NCBI GenBank assembly: GCA_037957365.1
Contig: JARHVA010003166.1
Coordinates: 186,001 to 250,000 of the forward strand
DNA from: Torreya grandis
Lineage: Eukaryota > Streptophyta > Pinopsida > Cupressales > Taxaceae
DNA length: 64,000 nucleotides
Direction of reading: 5' to 3'
The notes under the pieces are model-generated. The model made no database searches, was not told the origin of the DNA, and saw only the letters and a program-made list of their open reading frames with translations. The translations under genes and the position numbers were made by a program. Within the stretch, counting starts at the first letter, position 1. Each line of letters starts with the position of its first letter. Positions 46,880 to 56,388 of this stretch are shown here, in pieces.

Positions 46880-47342
46880 TTTAGAATTTGATGGCAGTTG
46901 CTCTTCTACTAGTTCTAGAGCTGGAATTGTTTTGTTCTCCCCTTGAGGAGAAATTTTTCTTTATTCATATAAGTTGTAGTTCAATAATACTAACAAAATT
47001 GTTGAGTATGAGTCTTTACTACTTGGATTGAAAGATGCTCATGCTAAAAGTATTAAAATTCTTCATACTCAAGGAAATGTTGAACTAGTGGTTTATCAGG
47101 TAAGGAACCTATACCAAACTAAAAATGAAAGATTACAACATTATCGCAATCTAGTATGGGATTGTATTGAAAGTTTTGATGCTTTCAATACTTCTACTAT
47201 ACTGAGAGAATTTAATGATCATGTAGATTCATTGGTGGTATCTACAACCCTCATGGTTCCCCATAAGGATTTTAAAGGGGAAAAGTACACTATTGAGCTA
47301 GTCTTTCAACCAAGTGTACATGATAATGCTAGTCATTGGTAG
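46880..47342 (+). pseudogene. Element C additional (archaeal-type) RNase H, upstream of RT
   Basis: LEFDGSCSSTSSRAGIVLFS starts the fold; the first catalytic Asp is in FDGS near 46,889. The catalytic Glu is in VEYESLLLGLKDA (about 47,000-47,040). The third acidic position, usually GDSELVV, reads GNVELVVYQV, an Asp-to-Asn change explained by one G-to-A transition. Then come LQHYRNLVWDCIESFDAFN and the last Asp in NDHVDSLVVS (about 47,214-47,243). This is the extra RNase H of the Tat clade, thought to replace the worn-out gypsy RNase H. Here it lies between protease and RT. Two early stops (TGA near 46,944; TAG near 46,978) break it. Confidence 0.82.
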
Positions 47343-47566
47343 GTGTTTAACAATGACAATTAAATCATTACTTTTTTGGAAAGATGGATAGCTTTGAAGA
47401 TATTTATTTTTAAGGAAGTGAATCTCCACCATGAGAATCAGTTCCTGAAGTAAATTCCAAAATTGGCAAAGAGTTCCTTCAACTCAAGGGAAATAAAATT
47501 CCAAAAGGTTTGGTTTCTCTCGAGAGATTGTTTGATAAGCATGATAGGTATGTCATGTAGCGATAA

Positions 47567-48570
47567 GTGAATTCAAGTTCTTTCAAGGAATTTGATCAGG
47601 GGAATTTGGGTACAATAGAAAATCTCAAGATGGTTAACATTGGGAATTATTTCACTTCTGATGAAAAGCTCAAATTCATTACTCTTCTTCACCACTACAT
47701 TGATGTTTTGGCATATTTTTACGATGATTTGAAATCTCTCAAGCCTGAGGAGATCCGACATGAAATTCCTCTTGAAGTTGGGTCATTACCTTACAAGCAA
47801 AAATAAAGGCAATACAACCCCAAAATATCAGGAACTATCCTTTCAGAGATCCAAAAAATGCTGAATGCAAAGATTATTTTTCCAATCCATCATTCCATTT
47901 GGATTGCTAACATAGTTCCCATGACAAAAAGGAATGGAGAAATTCGTATCTATGTTGATTTCAAAAACCTAAATCAATCTTCTTTAAAATATAACTACCC
48001 TCTTCCAATTATAGATCAAGTGTTGCAAATAGTGACTAGTTCAAAAATGTTATCAATGTTAGATGGTTTTTTTGGGTACAATCAAGTAGAAGTCAATAAA
48101 TAACATCCACATAAAACTGCTTTCACTACACCTTGGGGCACTTTTACATATCATAGAATGCCTTTTAGTTTGATCAATGCTGGGGCTACCTTCCAAAGGG
48201 TAATGGATCTTGCCTTCAAAGATGAAATGGGGAAGTTTATTATAGTATATCTTGATGACTTGGCCATTTTTTTTTAACATCATCCTGATCATGTGCACCA
48301 TTTACAACAAGTGCTAGAGTGCTGTCGGTAAAATGGTATTTCTCAATCCCAAGAAGTCAATTTTTGGGGTTAAAAAAGGTAAAATTCTTAGTCACACTAT
48401 ATCTCAAGAAGGCATAAAAATTGACTCAAAAAGAGTCAAGTCTATCCAAAATCTTACTCTTCCTGCTAGTAAGATGGTAGTTCATTCTTTTTTCAGAAAG
48501 GTGAATTTTTTATGAAGATTCATTTCGGTATTCACAGAGAAGACTCACCACATTGTTGACATGATGAAGG
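47567..48570 (+). pseudogene. Element C reverse transcriptase
   Basis: The frame differs from the preceding domain, so a frameshift lies between 47,342 and 47,567. Order of motifs: PEEIRHEIPLEVGSLPYKQK, then WIANIVPMTKRNGEIRIYVD (about 47,901-47,960), YNYPLPIIDQVLQ, MLDGFFGYNQVEVN (48,058-48,100), FTTPWGTFTYHRMPF and NAGATFQRVM. The catalytic box is YLDDLAIF near 48,248-48,270. A second frameshift near 48,330 precedes NPKKSIFGVKKGKILSHTIS and a degraded thumb. The YLDD core is intact, but stops at 47,804, 48,101, 48,277 and beyond make it dead. Confidence 0.9.
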
Positions 48571-48579
48571 GCAAAGCCA

Positions 48580-49070
48580 CTTTTTGATGGACCACAAAAG
48601 GCAAGTCAACATTTGAAGACATCAAAAAAGTGATTGCCCATGCACCAATTCTAGTTTGTCTAGATTATACCAAAGACTTCGTAATATATATCTATGCTTC
48701 TGAGCAGATACTTTCAGCTATTTTAGTTCAACAAAATAAAGAGGGTGTGGAATCTCCCATATCATTCATGAGCTATCCTCTCAAAGCTCATGAATTGAAT
48801 TATTCAACTATGGAGAAGCATGCTTTTTCCATAGTAAAGGTAGTAAAGCATTTCAGATTTTATATTTTGAATTCACATACTATTGTTCTGGTGCCTGATA
48901 CAATGGTGAAGTCCATTCTAACTCAACATGAGTTTGGTACTAAAAGGGGAAATGGGATTGCTAAGATTTAGGAGTTTGATCTTGATATCAAACCTACCAA
49001 GCTTGTGTGGGGAAAGGGGCTCTGCTAGTTGATTGCTGATAATATCCCCAAGGAAACATAAAATGAAGAA
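48580..49070 (+). pseudogene. Element C gypsy-type RNase H, catalytic Asp lost
   Basis: WTTKGKSTFEDIKKVIAHAP and DFVIYIYASEQILSAILVQQ show the domain. Where gypsy RNase H normally has the TDAS catalytic Asp, this reads IYAS. ESPISFMSYPLKAHELNYST, EKHAFSIVKVVKHFRFYI and KIQ-like EFDLDIKPTKLVWGKGLC follow. Loss of catalytic residues in the original RNase H is what is described for Tat elements with a second RNase H. Several stops are also present, so decay after insertion cannot be fully separated from ancestral loss. Confidence 0.82.
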
Positions 49071-49085
49071 ACAGAGGTCAAAGAT

Positions 49086-50377
49086 GTGCCTACAATTCTC
49101 TTCGTTGCTACTATTGATGAGTGGTATTGCAATATCACTCATTTTCTTACCTATGGTGAGTGTCCCACCCATCTATCCTATAAAGAAAAAAGAAATTTTA
49201 AGTTAAAGGCTACTAACTATGTCTTGTGGGACAATGGTTTGTACAAGAGAAGCCTTGATGGGGTATTTCTTTGTTGCATTGATAAGGTGCAACAAGGTAA
49301 AATTTTGGAGTCTTTACATAATTTGGCTTATGGGGATATTTTTCTACACTGGTGATAGCTCATAAAATTCTATGAGCAAGGTAATATTGCCTACACTATT
49401 TTAAGACGCATACAAATGGGTACGAATGTGTGAATTGTGTCAACAATTCATCGAGAAACCTAAATTGGTTGCATTACCCCTCAAACTTGTGGTGATTGAA
49501 GAACCTTTTCAACAATGGGGTATTGATTTAATTAGCACAATGAACCCATCCTCAAATGCTAGGCATGACTATGTTCTCACCGTGATTGACTATTTTACCA
49601 AATGGGTGGAAGCCATTCTAACTAAGTATGCTACTTCAAAAGTGGTATGTAATTTTCTTAAGGAAAATATTATTTCCTAGTTTAGGGTTCCAACTACAAT
49701 TGTAATAGACAATGTAGCCTGTTTCTCTTCTCATGAGATTACCCAATTTTTCTTTTATTATGGGATTACCCTCTCCCACTCTTTTGATTATTTTTCACAA
49801 GGAAATGGCCAAGTAAAATCGAGCAATAAGAATTTGGTTACTATTATCAAGAAACTGGTAGATGATAATCAAAGGACTTGGCATAAAGCATTATTTGATG
49901 CTTTATGGGCAGATAAGATTACACCCAAGAGGGTAATAGGTATGTCACCATTCCAACTTCTATATAGTTTGAATGTAGAGATACCAATCACCCTGGAACT
50001 ACTAGCACTGAGGTTGGCAAAGGCAATCAAAGATTCAACCTTAAAAAATTCTATCGATAAAAGGATCATGTGCCTAACTGAACTAAACAAGCAATGAACC
50101 ATGGTAGTGGACCAGATTACTACACATCAAAATTAGGTGAAGAAACTCTTTAACAAGAAGGCAAGGATTCATGATTTTTAGATTGGAGATCAAGTCTTGT
50201 TGTGGGACAAGAGGAGAGAACTAAAAGGAATGCACGGTAAATTTGATTCTTTGTGGAGAGGCCCATTTACCATTCATCAAGTCTATGGTAAAAATAGCTT
50301 CATGCTTGAATATCAAGATGGAATGCCATTCTCACTGCCTCATAGTGGGCAACATCTGAAGCACTTCAATCCTTGAA
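49086..50377 (+). pseudogene. Element C integrase
   Basis: The zinc-binding N-terminus spans LKATNYVLWDNGLYKR to CELCQQF (about 49,200-49,445), with the frame changing near 49,360-49,426 so that one His is not clear. The catalytic core has its first Asp in QQWGIDLISTMNP (about 49,515-49,550), the second in TIVIDNVACFSSHE (about 49,699-49,740), and the Glu position in GNGQVKSSNKNLV (49,801-49,840), which is Lys (AAA, 49,816-49,818). The C-terminal part has LLWDKRRELKG, FDSLWRGPFTIHQVYG and LKHFNP before a stop at 50,375-50,377. It would insert the cDNA; the Glu-to-Lys change and at least five stops make it inactive. Confidence 0.88.
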
Positions 50378-50569
50378 GTATTAGATGAGTTCACTTATAC
50401 ATTTGTATAGTTTTTGTCTTATTTGTTTCCTTTTGGTTTTTCATGTATTTTCCTTTCTTGGCTTGATTCCATGGCCCAATGGCTTGGATGAAGGCACTTA
50501 GAGACTAGTTTTTACTCCTGTTGATCATTTCAAGATTTGATCAATGGAAGTTCCCCAATAGGAGCCAGC
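50378..50569 (+). other. Element C 3' untranslated region and polypurine tract
   Basis: No coding is seen. The last bases, AATAGGAGCCAGC (50,557-50,569), abut the 3' LTR and are a weak polypurine tract. Confidence 0.55.
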
Positions 50570-50815
50570 TGTTGTTCCCAAAATCAGCTATGCTCATTTT
50601 TGGAATAACCCCTACAAAACTTATCCATTTTATGTTTTTTACTTTAAGTTCATCTTTCGAGGCAAATTTTTCTTGATCTCATATTTGGTTAACTGGCATC
50701 ATTAAATTTTTGTGACATTCCCTTGTGATTTCTCAAAAAATGTGAAAATAGTTACAATTTTGATGCGATCAAATGACAATTTTTTTGTTAATTTTGAGAG
50801 GTGTTTTCTTGAATT

Positions 50816-51770
50816 TACATGTAAGGGTGGCAAATATTGCTGCCACTACATGTGTTTTTTTAGTTTCTATACAAAGGACACAATTTTTTCCACCCTTGCA
50901 TCCTTCATGTAGGAGCGGCAAAAATTTCCACCCTTGCATTTTTCTCTCGTTTCATGCAGGAGCTGCAATTTTTGCCACCCCTGCATCCCTCTTCTAACCT
51001 CATCATGCATAGGAAGCAATTTTTTCCACCCCTACATGATCTTAATTTTTGCATGTAGAATTTATGGCTACACATGCCAAGTAGTTGGGGTCAATTTTTG
51101 CCCCTTTTAACCCCTTTTCTCCTCTTTTTATTTCATTCCTCTTTGTTTTCTCTTCCTTCCTGTGTCTAGATGATCATGCATTCAAGTGGAATCAATTTTT
51201 CATCAGATTCAAGCATTGTAGCATGATTTTCTAGGTAGGATTTTGCATTTTTTATCTTATTATTTTAGTTTTAGTTTTTTTTTTTAGTTTTTCTTCTTTT
51301 ATTCATGGTTCTCTGTCTTTTCTTCCTTTCTAGTTTAGGTTTTCTAGTGTTCCTCTTCCCCTTCCTCCATTTTTTCCTATTGACAAGGTAATCTAAGTAG
51401 AACCCTCTTCCTCTTCTTCCTACCCATCAGACCATCAAACCCATGTAATGCTGGAAATTTTTTTTGCCCTTACATGTGGCCATCAACTAGTGTAAAGATG
51501 GCAAAATTCATCACCCTTACAGATCCCTAGCCAACCAGTGCAAGGGCAGTGATTTTCATTGCCCTTACATGAAAATATACCAACCAGTGCATAAGCGGTG
51601 AAATTTGCCACTGATGCACAAACTCATGACCCCTCAACATGCATAGGTGGAAAAAATTGTTTTCGATGCAAACCTATCATCCCCAATGTACACAAGCAGT
51701 AATTTTTACTGCCTATGCATAAAGACCTTCTTTAACACGCAAGGGTGGAAATTTTTGCCATCCCTACATG
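50816..51770. repeat. Array of imperfect 35-bp palindromes in C 3' LTR
   Basis: Same layout as 38,597-39,563, for example ACATGTAAGGGTGGCAAATA with TTGCTGCCACTACATGT (50,817-50,853), CATGCAGGAGCTGCAA with TTGCCACCCCTGCAT (50,953-50,986), and CACGCAAGGGTGGAAA with TTGCCATCCCTACATG (51,736-51,770). Several palindromes are more decayed than in the left copy. Confidence 0.78.
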
Positions 51771-52016
51771 CTTTCTCTCTAAAAACCTAACTCTGAGAAA
51801 ATTTCATTTTTCTTGTTTTTCTAAGCTTGCTTCCCTTTCACTTATCGATTTACTTGTGCCTTAGCCATTTCAAGCACATTTCCCTGGTCATGATCATCCA
51901 ACATGTAATTTTTATAGATTGCCAATATTTCCCCTAATTACACGATCATGATTCTTATTGTAGTTTCCCTTTAAGATCATTTTTCATCAATATACTTTTG
52001 ATAAAGGCTCATTTTG

Positions 52017-55000
52017 ATGACTAAGGTTTCTCCAAAGAAGTTGAATATAATGAAGTACCAGTATCAAGGTATTTTTCTAGTCACCTCAGTTGCTTCTAAT
52101 GTCGATGACATTAGGGATACAGAGATCGGGCATATAGATATGGCTGAGTTCATAGAAAAAAATAAAGTGAACAATCTTAGCTCTAAAATGAAGATGATAA
52201 TTGAGAGTGATATTCATTTGGTCTCCTCTTTTCCTATGGTAGCTCATCACATAGAGTTCATTCTCTAGTGCACTCAATTCTACAACAAAGATACCAGGGC
52301 TATGGTATATGCTAGTGGTAACATAGTAATTAGACTAGACCCTGAGTTCATTGTCAAAGTGTTCATGTGCCCTCCCACTATTGATGTGTTGAAGCTTGAC
52401 TTCATTGAAGTAAAAAAGGAATATGATAAAGATCTCAAGACAAAAAAGAAAGTGATTAATAATAGATGGCTCAAAACTCCTAGAGTGAACTTGTCTAGAT
52501 GGCCACATAACTTTCCAAAGAGTGATTTTATAGATGAGGTTGGTGACTTGATTACTCTTCTCAGTAGAGTATGAGGTTTACCTTCTTCCTCTTAGTTTCA
52601 TGAATGGATGTATCCCTTCATTAAGATAATTCTCCAGAGTAAACAAGTCATTTTTTGGGGAGAACAAATCAGCAATGCTCTACATGAGCAATTGACAAAG
52701 GTATCCACTACCTCTAAATTCTACATGACTTCATACCTGGTATATATTGCAACATCCATGAGAACCTTCCTAGGTTTAACATCAAAGGGAGATAGGAAAA
52801 CAACTCCAATATATCAATATTACCCTCAATTAACATTGAAGGGTTCTATCCATCATTTTAAGAGGGTAAATGCTGATTTCTTTGCAGTATTTTTGTGTCT
52901 CTTCAACCCCAAATTAGAATAGAAAAGAGTGTCAGATGAAGCCTAGACTGTTGTGAATGACTTTATTTGTATGTTCTTGTAGTTCCCTACTTTTTGTTAT
53001 CTATGAGTTGGCTTTTTCAAGGCTATCCCTATATGTTTCCAAGATTCCCCTCAGATAAATTGGTCTTGATGGATCTTTGCAGGTAAATTATTGTCATGCA
53101 TAATAAGCAGATGGAACTCAAGAAACTCAGTTTCAAGTTCCCAATTGAAATTGGCAGATTCTCAGTATTGACTGCTACAAAAGCTAGAGTAATGGAGACC
53201 AAAATACAACTTGTAACCATGAAACATTTTAAAAGGAGACCAAATTTTGACTATAGAGGTGTAAAGGACATGATCAAAAGGAAGACTCAGTTCCATGAGC
53301 CTATGATCAAAGATGTTTAGATTAATTTGAGGACAGTGGAAGATATCATAAAGATGGACTATAGTAGACTATCTCTTGAATAAATAGAATATCTAGGGCT
53401 CACTAATATCCCTACAAATATATTAGATGATGGAGATTTGATCCATAATAGATATCATGTTGAACAAGTCACCAATGCTCCTCTTCCCCTGACCTAATGG
53501 TCTCAGAAAGAGTTGACCTTCTTGAGGATGAGATTTGAACCAATATTGGCAAACACCAATGATTGGTTAGCAAATAAGGGGATCATTTTGAAAAAATTTA
53601 TTACAGGGTTATAATCTAAATTTCAAGTAGAGACAAGGAGGAGAGTGGAAAATAGAATGAAGAATAAAAGTGATGTTCCTTCTCCTTCTAGGCCCCATAG
53701 TCCTAGGATCATTTTTGTAATGAAGAAGTCAAAAGTTGTAGAAAAAGATTTGGAAACAATAGATATGGCGGTTGAGAAGTAGGGCACCAAAGAACCAGTA
53801 GTAGGATAGATGGAAACTAATGATAGGCTAGCAGGTCAATAGGAGATGAAAAATCTATCTCCACAAGAGGGTATGCAGCCAGACATAGGAATTTCTTCTT
53901 CTCTGCCCAACTCACCTGGTGCAACTCCTTTGCCTATTTCTCCAATCAGTATTCCCTCTTCTGGAGCTACCTCTCCTTCTAAAATTATTTTTGGTGACCC
54001 TCAAAACACTTATGGAGATGTTTTTCATTCATCAAGATCCATCCCCAATTTGTCATCTCCATCTTTTAACATCAAAGATAGTTCTACCCTCGACCATTGA
54101 GCATCATGTGTGGTTTTAACTGATACTATGCCCATTATTTCTACCAACAGTGTAAGTGCTACCCCAGTGACACCAACTATAGTGACTGTTGCTAATGTAA
54201 GTGTTTCTGCTCTCCCACCTTGGTTATCAGCTTATACGCCCAAAAGGAAAAAACAAGCCATCTCTCTAGATGACTTTGATTTCAGTAAAATGGCACCGAT
54301 AAGAGCTAAGACTCCCAAGAAGCCAAAGATCCTTTCAAAAATGATTGGAGATAAGGGGCACAAATGTATGGAAATAGCCAAACGTCCACAAGATGCAACT
54401 CTTGAAAATTTGGATGTAAACAGCTACTCTATCTCTCGAGTTAAGTTAGGGAAGATAACTCATCAAGGTGCCAAGAGTGATTTGCAATTAGCAATGGATA
54501 TTATGGTTCATAAATTTGATAGAGAAAGAGAAATGAAGGATCATTATAAGGAAAGGGTGGAACAATTGACTACAGTGATAAGAAGAATCACTCTCGCTCC
54601 AGAAGCAGTAACTCCAAAATCTATCTCCATATATGATCCTATGATCTAGAAAGTAGAAAGAACCTATCTCAAGGGCAAAGTGCTTGAGGATTACTTAGAC
54701 AAGATGCATGCACAAGAGATTTTATTACTTACAAAATTGTCTGAGAAAATGGATAAGATGAAGAAAATGAGAGCTGAACTAGATGACCTTATCAAAATCA
54801 TTTCTCAAGATATTAAAAGCATAGATAAATATCTTAGCCAATGGATAGATATGAAGAAGCTAAAAATAGGCACTCTAATATCAATTGGTGTCATCACTGA
54901 TAGAGGCTCATATATTGAAACTAAAGAAGCATTAATATATATAAGTTGGGTGCTTAAGGAATTAATCAGTGACCTCAAATCTTCTAAAGACCTTAGCAAA

Positions 55001-55359
55001 CAAAGTGATATCAGTTTGTTGCATAAATTAGAGGAGCTACCTTGCAAACTTGCCACATAAGACAACCAGTTTATTTTAGCAAAAGAAATGATTCAAGAAT
55101 TTGAAGGTATGTTTTGAAGGGAATTCAAAGAGAAAGCATTTTCAGTGGCCTTTGTGGATAACATCATGGATAATCAGTTGAATCTAGAAATCTGAGAACC
55201 AGGTTAACTAGTCATGTGAAATCAATCACAATAGTGAGAGATGCCACAGTCAAGGCTAAGGTAGTCTTCAAAAATACTATTGCTCCAGATAGTATCAGGA
55301 TTCATGCAGCTATCACCATGTACGATGCTCATATAAGGAAGGATGGAGCTATAAATTGA
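52017..55359 (+). pseudogene. U3-encoded long ORF of element C, right copy, unknown function
   Basis: The ATG at 52,017 opens MTKVSPKKLNIMKYQYQG and a TGA at 55,357 ends it after MYDAHIRKDGAIN. The domain layout is that of the left copy: N-terminal globular region, FPIEIGRF block, Ser/Pro-rich linker (SSGATSPSKI near 53,960), AISLDDFDFSKM and a coiled coil. It is the better preserved copy: one frame from 52,017 to about 52,920, then a second to about 55,060. Stops here usually face sense codons on the left (52,600 region SSS-stop-FHE against SSSQFHE; DEA-stop against DEAW), and the reverse also holds. One TAG (52,266) is shared with the left copy (40,058). As part of the 3' LTR it would lie at the 3' end of the genomic RNA, beyond integrase. 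Confidence 0.78.
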
Positions 55360-55549
55360 ATCAACTTTTCATTGGTTTAATTTCCATTTTTCTAAATGCA
55401 CTTTGTAATTGACTTAGGACATTTACACATGTACTTTTGTCATGTGTAATTACATGTGAAAATTTGGAAAGTCCCAAAGTCAACAAAGACTCTCATCTTT
55501 GACTAGGTTATAATATTTAAGTTTTTTCTCAAGTCTCAAGGCTTCTCCC

Positions 55550-55558
55550 TATATATAG
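55550..55558 (+). promoter_or_regulatory. TATA box of element C 3' LTR
   Basis: TATATATAG in the same CTCCC...AGGGAG frame as in the 5' LTR. Confidence 0.6.
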
Positions 55559-56383
55559 AGGGAGCCTCATTTGTAATAAGAGGATATTTTGATAATTGAG
55601 AGCAAAAACTCTACCCAAATTGAGATGCTTCCTGAGACTTTGAGCTCATATTGTACATCATATTTTCTTGAATGAATGAGAAAGTAGGTTACTTTAAAAC
55701 TTTGTGTTGGAATAACTTGTGTTATTTAGGAAATCATTCTTATGTTCTTTTCCTAATAATCTCTCATCTATTCAATTAAATAAGCAAAGTTTGTGGAAAT
55801 TATCTGAAGATGTTCTAAAGTTAATTATGAAGACTTTTTGTTTCTATAATTACCTTTAGTTCATTTTTCTCTTATTTTATTGATAAGGGTATTAGAAAAC
55901 CTTTGAACTACTTTTATCCTTCATAATCTTATGCTCTATTGTAGTTTACGATGGAGACTTTGAGTTGCACTTCACTCTAATATTACGTACATTCTAAATT
56001 AGTAATGGGAGTAATGAAAGACTTTGTGCTTTCATGGGTTTTTCATGGATCTAGTTACTACTCGAGGAGATTCTTTGCTATTTACTAAACATCATTTCTG
56101 AAAGAAGAGAAATGCTTTCAATCATTAACCCAGATTTCTCTTTTACCTTGTAAACATCATCTCTAAAAAAAGTGAGATGGATGGTGTAATCTCACCCTTG
56201 AGTCTATTTTTAGTTCATATTAATATATAAATAGTTTATAGGGAACCTCCCCTTGATGAGAGGAGAGATTTATCTCACTATGATGTGGTAAAACCACACT
56301 TTTTGCCATATAAATATCCTTGTGTTTTGGTCAATATACCCATTTTATCGTCGGTTTCTTGATGACAAAATATTCACCCAACA

Positions 56384-56388
56384 TACAT
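56384..56388. repeat. Target-site duplication of element C, right copy
   Basis: TACAT, against TAAAT at 38,342-38,346. Confidence 0.75.

Larger units (their letters stand above)
38347..56383 (+). mobile_element. Element C: Tat-lineage Ty3/gypsy retrotransposon with ORF-bearing 5.8-kb LTRs
   Basis: This 18,037-bp element has LTRs of 5,843 and 5,814 bp with TGTTG...CAACA ends, a TTTTGGAGACTCC-type primer site and a 6.4-kb body. Gag, protease, a second (archaeal-type) RNase H, RT, RNase H and integrase follow in that order on the plus strand. The second RNase H and the primer-site type place it in the Tat clade of plant gypsy elements. All coding parts carry stops, and several frameshifts are present. 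Each LTR also encodes a ~1,100-codon ORF in U3. It inserted in the right LTR of element A. Confidence 0.9.
50570..56383 (+). repeat. Element C 3' LTR
   Basis: 5,814 bp, TGTTGTTCCC to CACCCAACA, colinear with 38,347-44,189 including hairpins, ORF and TATA box. Several small indels distinguish the copies. Confidence 0.9.

Noticed and set aside
48918..50102. Minus-strand frames inside element C pol (e.g. 48,918-49,172 and 49,869-50,102)
   Set aside because: They are antisense shadows of RNase H and integrase coding.
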